Below, one piece after another: positions 48,908 to 58,682 of a DNA stretch of 64,000 bases. Origin of the DNA: Demequina silvatica. Its GTDB lineage: Bacteria; Actinomycetota; Actinomycetes; Actinomycetales; Demequinaceae. The stretch's first letter is position 1, and every line of letters starts with the position of its first letter. A program made the translations under genes and the position numbers. The notes beneath the pieces were generated by a model. The model searched no databases. It saw nothing but the letters and a program-made list of their open reading frames with translations, and was not told where the DNA came from. The stretch spans positions 1-64,000 of the forward strand of contig NZ_BBMA01000012.1 in NCBI RefSeq assembly GCF_000971215.1, written 5' to 3'.

Positions 48908-51262
48908 ATGCCCAAGTCCCTGCTGGCAGCCACCACGGCGGTGGCTCTCGGAGCAACGCTGGTCGCGGCCCCCGCCGCCACGGCGGCGCCGCCGATCGCG
49001 GCCGTCCCGCCCGCGGATCCCGCGCCCTCGGCGGCGCCTCCGTCGGACAACATGCCCAACCCGCTCGACGAGAAGCGCAGCGCGCTGCGCGAGACCGCCA
49101 TCACCGGCGTCCTCGAGGGCGAGCTCCAGCCCGAGCAGCGCGGCGGCAGCGAGGTGGTCAAGGTCGGCACCGAGGAGGCGCCGACCACGGACTCGCGCTC
49201 GGCGCGCGGCGGCAAGTCGCGTCCGCACACCCAGGACCAGTACGTGGAGCTGTCGCGCGAGGCGACCGACCGGATCTTCGTGATCCTCGCCGAGTTCGGC
49301 GACGAGCCCTCGCCGTACGCGCCCGCCGAGGACGCGCAGCGCACCGAGGGCCCGCTTCACAACGAGATCCCGGAGCCCGACCGCACGGTCGACAACAGCA
49401 CCGTGTGGCAGGCCGACTACTCGCAGGACCATTTCCAGGACCTGTACTTCGGCGAGGGCGAGTCCCTGCGCGACTACTACGAGACGCAGTCGTCGGGCCG
49501 CTACAGCGTCGACGGCGAGGTCACCGACTGGGTCAAGGTCGACGCGACCCAGGGCCGTTACGGCACCGACCAGTGCGGCAGCAATGTGTGCTCGACCGTC
49601 TGGGACCTCGTGCGCGACGCCGCGAACGTCTGGTACGAGGACCAGCTCGCGCAGGGCCGTTCGGTCGAGGAGGTGAACGCGGACCTCGCCTCGTTCGACG
49701 AGTGGGACCGCTACGACTTCGACGGCGACGGCGACTTCAACGAGCCCGACGGGTACATCGACCACTTCCAGATCGTCCACGCGGGCGGCGACCAGGCGGA
49801 CGGCGACCCGATCTACGGCGGCGACGCGATCTGGTCGCACCGCTGGTACGCGTACTACACCGCCGCGGGCCGGACCGGCCCCGAGGCCAACCCGCTCGGC
49901 GGCACCCAGATCGGTGACTCCGGCGTGTGGATCGGCGACTACACGATGCAGCCCGAGAACGGCGGCCGCAGCGTGTTCTACCACGAGTACGGTCACGACC
50001 TGGGCCTGCCGGACGACTACAACGTGCAGTCCGGCGGCGACAACAACAACGAGCACTGGACGCTCATGGCGCAGAGCCGCCTGGGCGCGAAGGAGGACGA
50101 CGGCATCGGCGAGCGCGGAGGCGACCTCGGTGCATGGAACAAGCTCCAGCTCGGGTGGCTCGACTACGAGCTGGTCGACGCGGGGGAGCGCGCGAAGGTC
50201 AAGCTGGGGCCCGCGGAGTACAACTCCCGCAACCCGCAGGCGCTGATCGTGTCGCTGCCCGAGAAGACCCTCACCACCGACCTGGGCGCGCCCGCGTCGG
50301 GGGAGTCGCAGTGGTACAGCGGCACCGGTGACGACCTCACCAGCACGCTGACCCGCTCGGTCACGCTGCCCGAGGGGTCGCCCGCGCTGACCTTCCAGGC
50401 GCGGTACGACATCGAGGAGGGCTACGACTACTTCTACGTCGAGGTCGACTCGGGCGAGGGCTTCGTGCCCATCGCCGGCAGTACCACCCACGACATCGGC
50501 GGCGGCATCCAGGCCACCGACGGGACCCAGGCCGACTGGACCGAGGCGACGTTCGATCTGAGCGCGTACGCGGGCCAGACGGTGGACGTGCGCATCCGTT
50601 ACACCACCGACGGCGGCGTCGCGGGCAACGACCCCGACGTGGTCGACGGCCTGTTCCTCGACGACATCGCGATCGAGGGCGTGTTCACCGACGGCGCGGA
50701 GGAGGGCGACAACGGCTGGACCGTCGACGGCTTCTCCGTGGTGGGCACCACGAGCACGGAGGACCACCCGCACTACTACATCGCGGCCAACCGCTCCTAC
50801 GTCTCGTACGACAGGTACCTCGAGACGGGCCCGTACTTCTTCGGGTACGCGAGCACCAAGCCGGACTGGGTGGACCACTACGCGTACCAGGAGGGCCTGC
50901 TGATCTCCTACTGGGACACCTCCTTCGCGGACAACGACACCTTCGCCCACCCGGGCGGCGGCAGGAACCTCTACATCGACGCGCACCCGCGGCCGCTGCG
51001 GAACGTGAACGGCGACCTGTGGCGCGCGCGCGTCCAGGTGTACGACGCCCCGTTCGGGCTCGAGCGCACGGACTCGGTGATGCTCCACGTCGACGGCGAG
51101 CGCAGCCCGATCCGCGGCCAGCGCGGCAACCCGGTGTTCGACGACACGGACCAGTACTGGTTCGCCGAGCTGCCCAACCACGGCGTCAAGCTCCCCGCCG
51201 AGGGCGTGGAGATCCGCGTGGTCAAGCAGAAGGGCACGTCCATGACGGTCAGGGTGTCCTGA
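48908..51262 (+). CDS. Secreted M6-family metalloprotease (immune inhibitor A-like)
   Basis: A 784-residue exported protease. The signal peptide (about 1-29, ending TAAPP) is followed by a propeptide and an M6 catalytic domain with the zinc motif HEYGHDLGLPDDY (His359, Glu360, His363). The downstream region around 500-600 has a MAM/carbohydrate-binding-like beta-sandwich (LTFQARYDIEEGYDYFYVEVD). Several acidic loops (DFDGDGDFNEPDGYID) resemble calcium sites. GGAGGAG precedes the ATG. It probably degrades extracellular proteins for nutrition, independent of its neighbours. Confidence 0.93.
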   Translation: MPKSLLAATTAVALGATLVAAPAATAAPPIAAVPPADPAPSAAPPSDNMPNPLDEKRSALRETAITGVLEGELQPEQRGGSEVVKVGTEEAPTTDSRSARGGKSRPHTQDQYVELSREATDRIFVILAEFGDEPSPYAPAEDAQRTEGPLHNEIPEPDRTVDNSTVWQADYSQDHFQDLYFGEGESLRDYYETQSSGRYSVDGEVTDWVKVDATQGRYGTDQCGSNVCSTVWDLVRDAANVWYEDQLAQGRSVEEVNADLASFDEWDRYDFDGDGDFNEPDGYIDHFQIVHAGGDQADGDPIYGGDAIWSHRWYAYYTAAGRTGPEANPLGGTQIGDSGVWIGDYTMQPENGGRSVFYHEYGHDLGLPDDYNVQSGGDNNNEHWTLMAQSRLGAKEDDGIGERGGDLGAWNKLQLGWLDYELVDAGERAKVKLGPAEYNSRNPQALIVSLPEKTLTTDLGAPASGESQWYSGTGDDLTSTLTRSVTLPEGSPALTFQARYDIEEGYDYFYVEVDSGEGFVPIAGSTTHDIGGGIQATDGTQADWTEATFDLSAYAGQTVDVRIRYTTDGGVAGNDPDVVDGLFLDDIAIEGVFTDGAEEGDNGWTVDGFSVVGTTSTEDHPHYYIAANRSYVSYDRYLETGPYFFGYASTKPDWVDHYAYQEGLLISYWDTSFADNDTFAHPGGGRNLYIDAHPRPLRNVNGDLWRARVQVYDAPFGLERTDSVMLHVDGERSPIRGQRGNPVFDDTDQYWFAELPNHGVKLPAEGVEIRVVKQKGTSMTVRVS

Positions 51263-51281
51263 CCCTGGCGTGACGGCGGGC

Positions 51282-51310
51282 GGCGCCCGGGGCTTGCGGC
51301 CCCGGGCGCC
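51282..51310 (+). terminator. Terminator after the M6 protease
   Basis: GGCGCCCGGGGC (51282-51293) pairs perfectly with GCCCCGGGCGCC (51299-51310), loop TTGCG, 20 nt after the stop. It has no T-tract. Confidence 0.75.
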
Positions 51311-51382
51311 GTTCGCGCGCGGACGCGGGACGATGCGCGGGTCGCCGGGACCTGCGGCGCGGGCTGCCCTTGACAGGCGTGG

Positions 51383-51480
51383 CAGAATAGTTCGTTGGCC
51401 CCGCCTGCGGACGGGGTCCGAGGTTGCCGGTTCACCGTCGTGAGATACGCGTCGGACCCGGTGGCGAACAAAGGGAGATC
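51383..51480 (+). promoter_or_regulatory. rpmE promoter and structured leader (L31 leader candidate)
   Basis: CAGAAT (51383-51388) is the likely -10, giving a leader of about 85 nt. The leader can form GGGTCCGA/TCGGACCC (51414-51421 with 51452-51459), enclosing a small CGG-TTCA-CCG hairpin. An alternative stem, CCCCG/CGGGG (51399-51403 with 51412-51416), would compete. Mutually exclusive stems just before the ribosome-binding site suggest feedback by ribosomal protein bL31, for which actinobacterial leaders are known. Confidence 0.55.
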
Positions 51481-51690
51481 ATGAAGAAGGACATCCACCC
51501 CGAGTACGTGGCCACCACTGTCACGTGCACCTGTGGCAACACGTTCGAGACCAAGTCCACCGTGACCGCCGGCGCGATCAGCGTCGAGGTCTGCTCCGCC
51601 TGCCACCCGTTCTACACGGGCAAGCAGAAGATCATGGACACCGGTGGCCGCGTGGCGCGCTTCGAGCGCCGCTACGGCAACAAGAAGTAA
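51481..51690 (+). CDS. rpmE: 50S ribosomal protein bL31 (zinc-binding form)
   Basis: The 69-residue product carries CTCG near residue 16 and CSAC near 37, the two pairs of the zinc-binding (C+) form of bL31, and ends RYGNKK. ATG 51481 follows AAAGGGAGATC. The presence of the C+ form suggests normal zinc supply; a C- paralogue would be elsewhere. It is followed 13 nt later by prfA. Confidence 0.96.
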   Translation: MKKDIHPEYVATTVTCTCGNTFETKSTVTAGAISVEVCSACHPFYTGKQKIMDTGGRVARFERRYGNKK

Positions 51691-51703
51691 CCCGCCCGAC
51701 GAC

Positions 51704-52786
51704 GTGGCCGAGGCCTTCGCAGCCGTCCAGCCGATGCTGGACGAGTACGCCGACATCGAGCGCCAGCTCGCCGACCCTGCCGTCCATGCGGACGGCGGGC
51801 GCGCGCGCACGCTCGGGCGTCGCTTCGCGGAGCTCGGCCGCGTCGTCGCCGCGCATCGTTCCTGGCAGTCCGCCCAGGACGATCTCGAGGCCGCCACGGA
51901 GCTGGCGGACCTCGACCCCGAGATGGCCGCGGAGATCCCGGCCCTCAAGGACGCCGTCGACGAGGCCACCGAGCACCTCCGGCGCATCCTCATCCCTCGC
52001 GACCCCGACGACGCCCGCGACGTGATCCTCGAGATCAAGTCTGGCGAGGGCGGCGAGGAGTCCGCGCTGTTCGCGGGCGACCTGCTCAAGATGTACCTCA
52101 AGTTCGCGGAGACCAAGGGCTGGAAGGCCGAGGTCCTCGAGGCCGTGCACACCGACATGGGCGGGTACAAGGACGTGTCCGTCGCCGTGAAGGCGCGCGG
52201 CTCCGTCGAGCCCGAGGACGGCGTGTGGGCCCAGCTCAAGTACGAGGGCGGGGTGCACCGCGTCCAGCGCGTGCCCGCGACCGAGTCGCAGGGCCGCATC
52301 CACACCTCCGCCGCCGGCGTGCTGGTCTACCCGGAGGTCGAGGAGGTCTCCGAGGTGGAGATCGACATGAACGAGGTGCGCGTCGACGTGTACCGCTCGT
52401 CCGGCCCCGGCGGCCAGTCCGTCAACACCACGGACTCGGCTGTCCGGCTCACGCACCTGCCCACCGGCATCGTGGTGAGCTGCCAGAACGAGAAGTCGCA
52501 GCTCCAGAACAAGGAGTCCGCGCTGCGCATCCTGCGCGCCCGCCTGCTGGCCGCCCAGAAGGAGGCCGCGGAGGCCGAGGCCCAGGACATGCGCAAGTCG
52601 CAGATCCGCACGGTTGACCGCTCCGAGCGCATCCGCACCTACAACTTCCCCGAGAACCGCATCGCGGACCACCGCACGGGATACAAGGCGTACAACCTCG
52701 ACCAGGTGCTCGGCGGCGAGCTGCAGCCGGTCATCCAGTCCGCGATCGACGCGGACGAGGCGGCCCGCCTCTCCGCGGCCGAGTAG
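51704..52786 (+). CDS. prfA: Peptide chain release factor 1
   Basis: Recognises UAA and UAG stop codons. The tripeptide anticodon region reads [15 protein letters not shown] (PAT), and the GGQ motif for peptidyl-tRNA hydrolysis is [12 protein letters not shown]. The 360 residues are exactly typical. The GTG at 51704 is chosen by length and 13-nt spacing after rpmE. It precedes prmC, which methylates its GGQ glutamine. Confidence 0.96.
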   Translation: MAEAFAAVQPMLDEYADIERQLADPAVHADGGRARTLGRRFAELGRVVAAHRSWQSAQDDLEAATELADLDPEMAAEIPALKDAVDEATEHLRRILIPRDPDDARDVILEIKSGEGGEESALFAGDLLKMYLKFAETKGWKAEVLEAVHTDMGGYKDVSVAVKARGSVEPEDGVWAQLKYEGGVHRVQRVPATESQGRIHTSAAGVLVYPEVEEVSEVEIDMNEVRVDVYRSSGPGGQSVNTTDSAVRLTHLPTGIVVSCQNEKSQLQNKESALRILRARLLAAQKEAAEAEAQDMRKSQIRTVDRSERIRTYNFPENRIADHRTGYKAYNLDQVLGGELQPVIQSAIDADEAARLSAAE

Positions 52787-52812
52787 CCGCGCCGACGCCG
52801 TAGACTCCGACC

Positions 52813-53703
52813 GTGCCTACCGTCGGCAAGCGTCTGCGCGACACCACCCGCCGCCTCGCCGAGGCGGGGGTGCCGTCCGCGCACCACGACGCGATCGTGC
52901 TCATCGCCCACACGCTGGGCCTCGAGCCCACCGCCATCCGCACCGCGGCCGCGCGCGACGACGACTGGCCGCCGGGCGCCGACCTGGACCTGCTCGAGGC
53001 GCGCGTCACGCGCCGGATCGACCGCGAGCCGCTCCAGCACATCACCGGCAAGGCGTACTTCCGCTCGCTCGAGCTGCAGGTCGGGCCGGGCGTGTTCATT
53101 CCGCGCCCCGAGACCGAGGTGGTCGCGGGCGTCGCGATCGCGTCCGCGCGGCAGGCGCTCGAGCTGCGCGGCGAGGTGCGTGTGACCGACCTCTGCGCCG
53201 GCTCGGGCGCGATCGGGATCTCCGTGGCCACCGAGGTGCCGGAGGCCCAGGTGTCCATGGTCGAGGCGAGCGAGGAGGCGCTGGTCTACCTGCGCCTCAA
53301 CGCGCGCGCCCAGCCCGCCGGCGTCCGCTCGCGGCTGCGCTCCGTGTACGCCGACGCGCGCAACTGCCTGCGCCAGTTCGACGCGTGCGCGGACGTGGTG
53401 GTGACCAACCCGCCGTACGTGCCCACCGCCGCCATCCCGCGCGACCCCGAGGTCGCGCTGCACGACCCGCCGCAGGCGCTGTACGGGCTGGGCGAGGACG
53501 GCCTCGCCGTGCCGCGCGCGATCCTCGACGAGGCGCAGCGGCTGCTGCGTGTGGGCGGCACGCTCATCATGGAGCACGGCGACGAGCAGGGCGCCGCGAT
53601 GCGCGCCTACGCCGGGTCGTCCGAGTGGTGGGGCGACGTCCGCACCCTCACGGACCTCACGGGGCGCGACCGCATGCTCGTCGCGACCCGCGTGGGCGTC
53701 TGA
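52813..53703 (+). CDS. prmC: Release-factor glutamine N5-methyltransferase
   Basis: SAM-dependent methyltransferase that modifies the GGQ glutamine of release factors. The SAM motif is TDLCAGSGAIGIS (about residue 130) and the catalytic NPPY is in VVTNPPYVP. The 296 residues are typical. TAGACT lies exactly 6 nt before the GTG, so prmC may be transcribed from its own leaderless promoter as well as from the prfA transcript. Confidence 0.95.
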   Translation: MPTVGKRLRDTTRRLAEAGVPSAHHDAIVLIAHTLGLEPTAIRTAAARDDDWPPGADLDLLEARVTRRIDREPLQHITGKAYFRSLELQVGPGVFIPRPETEVVAGVAIASARQALELRGEVRVTDLCAGSGAIGISVATEVPEAQVSMVEASEEALVYLRLNARAQPAGVRSRLRSVYADARNCLRQFDACADVVVTNPPYVPTAAIPRDPEVALHDPPQALYGLGEDGLAVPRAILDEAQRLLRVGGTLIMEHGDEQGAAMRAYAGSSEWWGDVRTLTDLTGRDRMLVATRVGV

Positions 53704-53716
53704 GACACTTGACCCC

Positions 53717-54367
53717 GTGATCCTCGACACCCACGACCCCTCGACCTGGGGGCCGTCGCTCGACGCCGCCGTCGACGCGGTGAGCCGCGGCGCCGTCATC
53801 GTGCTCCCCACCGACACCGTCTACGGCGTGGGCGCCGACGCGTTCCAGCCGGACGCCGTCGCGGCCGTGCTCGCGGCCAAGGGCCGGGGCCGCCAGATGC
53901 CGCCGCCCGTGCTGATCCCGAGCGTGCGCACCGTCGACGGGCTCGCGCGCGAGGTGCCCGACGCGGCGCGCTCCCTCATGGAGGAGTGCTGGCCAGGCGC
54001 GCTCACGGTGATCGTCAAGGCGCAGCCGTCGCTCGCGTGGGACCTGGGGGAGACCCACGGCACCGTCGCGCTGAGGGTCCCCGACCACCCGGCCGCGCTC
54101 GCGCTGCTCACACGCACCGGACCGCTCGCGGTCACCAGCGCGAACCGCACCGGCGAACCCGCGGCGACCACCGCCGCCGGCGCCGAGGAGCAGCTGGGCG
54201 AGGCGGTCGCCGTGTACCTCGACGCGGGTGACAGCCCGCTCGGCGTGGCCTCGACCATCGTCGACGCGACGGGCCCCCGCCTGCGCATCGTCCGCCAGGG
54301 CGGCATCTCCCGCGACACCATCGTCGACATCGTGGGGGAGGACGCCGTCGCAGGTGACGACGGGTGA
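53717..54367 (+). CDS. Threonylcarbamoyl-AMP synthase (Sua5/TsaC family)
   Basis: Makes the threonylcarbamoyl-adenylate needed for t6A37 of ANN-reading tRNAs. Sua5/YrdC motifs include IVLPTDTVYGVGADAF and LAVTSANRTGEPAATTA. The 216 residues correspond to the short form. The GTG at 53717 follows prmC by 13 nt, with a weak GACACT box upstream. Its TGA overlaps the start of the next gene as GTGA. Confidence 0.93.
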   Translation: MILDTHDPSTWGPSLDAAVDAVSRGAVIVLPTDTVYGVGADAFQPDAVAAVLAAKGRGRQMPPPVLIPSVRTVDGLAREVPDAARSLMEECWPGALTVIVKAQPSLAWDLGETHGTVALRVPDHPAALALLTRTGPLAVTSANRTGEPAATTAAGAEEQLGEAVAVYLDAGDSPLGVASTIVDATGPRLRIVRQGGISRDTIVDIVGEDAVAGDDG

Positions 54368-55620
54368 AGGTCTACCTCACCCTGATGGCCATCGCGGCGC
54401 TCGTCACGTACGTCGCGACCCCGGCCATGCGGCACCTCGCGTTCCGCGTGGGCGCCATCACCGCCGTGCGGGCGCGCGACGTCCACACCACCCCGATCCC
54501 GCGCCTGGGAGGCGTCGCGATCTTCCTCGGGATCGCCACCGCCGGGATCGTCGCCTCGGCGATCCCCTTCCTGTTCCCCGTGTTCGAGGCGGGCCGCGAG
54601 GCGTGGGCGGTGCTCGGCGCCGCCGCGATCGTGTGCGCGCTCGGCATGGTTGACGACATCTTCGACCTCGACTGGATGGCCAAGCTCGCCGGGCAGTTCC
54701 TCGCCGGGCTGGTCCTCGCCTCGGGAGGCGTGCAGCTGGTGACCGTGCCCATCGCGGGCGTCACCATCGGCAGCTCGTACGTGTCGCTCATCGCCACGGT
54801 GTTCGTGGTGGTGATCGCGATGAACGCCGTCAACTTCGTGGACGGCCTCGACGGCCTCGCCGCGGGCATGATCGCGATCGGCGGCCTCGCGTTCTTCTCC
54901 TACACGTACATGCTCGCGCGCTCCGCGACGCCGGGGGACTACTCGTCGCTCGCCGCGATCGTGGTCGCGCTGCTCGTGGGCGCGTGCCTGGGCTTCCTCC
55001 CGCACAACGTCCACCCCGCGCGCATCTTCATGGGCGACTCCGGCTCGATGGTGCTGGGCCTCATGCTGGCGGCCGCCACCATCATCGTGACCGGGCAGAT
55101 CGACCCGGCCGTGGTCTCCGAGCGCGAACGCATCCCCGCGTTCATCCCGATCCTGCTGCCGATCATGGTGCTGGCCGTGCCGCTCGTCGACATGGCGGCC
55201 GCCGTGATCCGGCGCACCGCGCGCGGCGACTCGCCGTTCTCGCCCGACAAGCACCACCTGCACCACCTGCTGCTGCGCCGCGGACACTCGCACCGCTGGG
55301 CCGTCACGGTCCTCTACATCTGGACGGCGGTGCTGTCCTTCGGCACGGTCTCCGTGGTGTTCCTGCCGCTGTGGGGCGCGGTGCTGGTCACCGGGCTCGG
55401 CATCGTCGGCGCCGCCGCCATCACCTTCTCGCCGCGCCTCGCGCGGTTCTTCTCGCGCCAGTGGCGCCGGGCCGGCCACGCCGTCTTCGCGCTGCAGCGC
55501 ATCACCCCCGAGGGACGGCATGGGGACGATGCGCCCGCCGGCCCCGCGCCCGCCGTCACCGCGGCGCCCGGGGCCACCGCCGCATCGTCCCCCGTCCCCC
55601 ACTCCGAGGAGGAGAAGTGA
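54364..55620 (+). CDS. Undecaprenyl-phosphate GlcNAc-1-phosphate transferase (WecA/TagO/MraY family)
   Basis: A 418-residue polytopic membrane enzyme that transfers a sugar-phosphate to the polyprenyl phosphate carrier, starting a cell-wall glycan. About eleven helices are visible, with VHTTPIPRLGG, the catalytic Asp region VDDIFDLD, the NFVDGLDGLAAG motif, and the HLHHLLLRRGHSHR loop typical of the WecA/TagO branch. The extra C-terminal 50 residues are Ala/Pro-rich and contain two copies of the dispersed repeat. The GTG overlaps the Sua5 stop and the TGA overlaps the AtpI start. Confidence 0.92.
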   Translation: MKVYLTLMAIAALVTYVATPAMRHLAFRVGAITAVRARDVHTTPIPRLGGVAIFLGIATAGIVASAIPFLFPVFEAGREAWAVLGAAAIVCALGMVDDIFDLDWMAKLAGQFLAGLVLASGGVQLVTVPIAGVTIGSSYVSLIATVFVVVIAMNAVNFVDGLDGLAAGMIAIGGLAFFSYTYMLARSATPGDYSSLAAIVVALLVGACLGFLPHNVHPARIFMGDSGSMVLGLMLAAATIIVTGQIDPAVVSERERIPAFIPILLPIMVLAVPLVDMAAAVIRRTARGDSPFSPDKHHLHHLLLRRGHSHRWAVTVLYIWTAVLSFGTVSVVFLPLWGAVLVTGLGIVGAAAITFSPRLARFFSRQWRRAGHAVFALQRITPEGRHGDDAPAGPAPAVTAAPGATAASSPVPHSEEEK

Positions 55621-56036
55621 CCGCCGAGGAGCAGCTGTACCGCCGCGCCATCCGGGTGACCTCGATCGTGCTGGTCGCGATCGCCGTGATCGGGGCCGCC
55701 GCCGCGTGGCTCCTCGTGGGGCCGGAAGGGGCCGTCGCCGCGCTGGTCGGGGCCGTGGTCGCCGCGATCGGGGCGATCCCGACCCAGGCGTCCATGCTGG
55801 TCGCGCACCGCAAGCCGCCGCACGTCATGGCGGGGATCGTGGCGTTCTCGTGGCTGGGCAAGATGGCCGTCATCATCATCGCGCTCCTGCTACTTCAGGG
55901 GGTCGACGGCTTCCACCGCGAGGCCTTCGCCGCGACCGCCGTGACGGGCATCATCGCGTCCCTCGCGGTGGACGTCGCGGTGATGCGCAAAGCGCGCATT
56001 CCGTACGCGGATCCGGGTACTTCGTCCCGGGATTGA
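55617..56036 (+). CDS. atpI: ATP synthase protein I-like membrane protein
   Basis: A 139-residue protein with four helices and an N-terminal RRAIRVTSIVLVAIAVIG, in the position of AtpI before atpB. AtpI helps assemble the c-ring; actinobacterial versions are divergent. The GTG overlaps the upstream TGA as GTGA. A 75-nt gap follows, with a possible -10 (TAGGCT 56042-56047) for the atp operon. Confidence 0.85.
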   Translation: MTAEEQLYRRAIRVTSIVLVAIAVIGAAAAWLLVGPEGAVAALVGAVVAAIGAIPTQASMLVAHRKPPHVMAGIVAFSWLGKMAVIIIALLLLQGVDGFHREAFAATAVTGIIASLAVDVAVMRKARIPYADPGTSSRD

Positions 56037-56111
56037 TGCGTTAGGCTTACGGCCAGTCAACGGCGCCGGACGGTGGTCCGCGCCCAAGAAGCCATTCGCA
56101 CAGGAGACTTC

Positions 56112-56963
56112 GTGGGGAACTTGCTGGCCGCGGTCGTGAGCGCTGAAGCCACCGACTCGGGAGAGTCGAAGAGCTACATCGAGAGGATGTTCAGCTCGGA
56201 CGGCTTCCACGCCCCGTCGATCACCGACTTCTTCCCCCCGGCCATCTTCGGCGATGGCACCATCTTCGAGTTCAACCGCATCATGATGGTCCGCGTCATC
56301 GCGGCCATCGCGCTGATCGCCCTGTTCTGGTTCGTCGCGAACCGCGCGAAGGTGGTCCCCGGCCGCCTCCAGGGCGCCCTCGAGATGATGCTCGACTTCG
56401 TCAAGGACCAGATCGTCGAGCCCGTGATGGGCGCGGAGACCAAGAAGTTCCTGCCGATCCTCACCACGATCTTCCTGGCGATCACGTTCTTCAACATCAC
56501 GGGCGTGATCCCGTTCCTCAACATCGCGAGCACGTCGCTGATCGGCCTGCCGATCATCATGGCGCTGTGGGTCTACGTGCTGTACCTCGCGTACGGCATC
56601 AAGAAGCACGGCCTGGGCGGGTACCTCAAGAACAACCTGTTCCCCCCGGGCGTGCCCAAGGCGATCTACCTGCTGCTCACGCCCATCGAGATCCTCCAGG
56701 TGTTCATCCTGCGTCCCGCGACGCTCGCGCTGCGACTCGCGGCCAACATGATCGCGGGTCACCTGCTCCTGGTCCTGTGCTTCTCCGCCACGCAGTACTT
56801 CTTCTTCGCTGCGGCGGGCGCGATGAAGTCGATGGCCGCGGTGACGTTCGCCGCCGGCTTCGCCTTCACGCTGTTCGAGATCTTCGTCGCCCTGCTTCAG
56901 GCGTACGTCTTCACCATGCTTGCGGCCGTGTACCTCAACATGGCACTCGAGGAAGAGCACTAA
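56112..56963 (+). CDS. atpB: F0F1 ATP synthase subunit a
   Basis: Membrane subunit of the proton channel. The essential Arg that faces the c-ring is in RLAANMIAGHLLL, and AYVFTMLAAVYLNMAL ends the protein. The GTG at 56112 follows AGGAG by 6 nt and gives 283 residues. An in-frame start 39 nt upstream lacks a ribosome-binding site. First gene of atpBEFHAGDC. Confidence 0.95.
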   Translation: MGNLLAAVVSAEATDSGESKSYIERMFSSDGFHAPSITDFFPPAIFGDGTIFEFNRIMMVRVIAAIALIALFWFVANRAKVVPGRLQGALEMMLDFVKDQIVEPVMGAETKKFLPILTTIFLAITFFNITGVIPFLNIASTSLIGLPIIMALWVYVLYLAYGIKKHGLGGYLKNNLFPPGVPKAIYLLLTPIEILQVFILRPATLALRLAANMIAGHLLLVLCFSATQYFFFAAAGAMKSMAAVTFAAGFAFTLFEIFVALLQAYVFTMLAAVYLNMALEEEH

Positions 56964-57817
<854 letters not shown>

Positions 57818-57821
57818 GCAC

Positions 57822-58634
57822 ATGCGTGGAACGAGCCAGGCGTCGAGAGACGCGGTGCTCCGTGAGTTCGAACCGGTGGTGACGGCGAGCGGAGCCGAGG
57901 GCCTGGTCTTCGCCGAGCAGCTGTTCGCCGCCGTCGACGCGATCGACGCGTCGGGCTCGCTCCGCCGTGCGCTCACCGACCCCGCCCGGTCGGCCCAGGC
58001 GAAGGCCGGACTGGTCGCCGCGGTGTTCTCGGCGTACGACGCGAGGGTCAAGGACGTCCTCGCGTCGTTCGCCGGTGCCCGCTGGTCGGCCGAGCAGGAC
58101 CTCGCCGAGGCGATCGACGACGCGGGCGAGCGCGCGATCTTCGCGTACTCGCAGACGCAGGGCACCCTCGACGAGGTCGAGGAGCAGCTGTTCCGCGTCC
58201 AGCGCGAGCTGGTCGCGAACCGCGAGCTGCTGTCCGCGCTCAGCAACCGGTCGGCCACCAAGGAGGCGCGTGTCGCGCTCCTCGACGGTGTGCTCGGCGG
58301 CAAGCTGGTCCCCACGACGGAGGCGCTGCTGCGCCGGGTCGTGGGCAACCCGCGCGGACGTCGCCTCATCCCGGCGATCGACGCGCTGCTCGAGTCCGCT
58401 GCCGAGCACCGCGACAAGGTCGTGGCGCAGGTCACGGCCGCGGTCGAGCTCAGCGCCGCCCAGCGCACGCGCCTCGCAGGCATCCTCTCGGGGGCTTACG
58501 GACGCGAGGTGCTCATCAACGTCGCCGTGGACCCCGAGGTCCTGGGCGGCATCCGAGTTCAGGTCGGGTCCGAGGTGGTGGACGGCACCGTGCTGTCCCG
58601 GCTGGACGAGGCACGACGACGACTTGTCGGCTAG
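57822..58634 (+). CDS. atpH: F0F1 ATP synthase subunit delta
   Basis: Top-of-stalk subunit linking b to the F1 head. 270 residues, which is long for bacterial delta but usual in Actinobacteria. It ends with the conserved GGIRVQVGSEVVDGTVLSRLDEARRRL. ATG 4 nt after atpF. Confidence 0.95.
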   Translation: MRGTSQASRDAVLREFEPVVTASGAEGLVFAEQLFAAVDAIDASGSLRRALTDPARSAQAKAGLVAAVFSAYDARVKDVLASFAGARWSAEQDLAEAIDDAGERAIFAYSQTQGTLDEVEEQLFRVQRELVANRELLSALSNRSATKEARVALLDGVLGGKLVPTTEALLRRVVGNPRGRRLIPAIDALLESAAEHRDKVVAQVTAAVELSAAQRTRLAGILSGAYGREVLINVAVDPEVLGGIRVQVGSEVVDGTVLSRLDEARRRLVG

Positions 58635-58682
58635 ACCCGACGCACCATTCGCCGCCACCGCGGCACTGACAGGAGAGATGGC

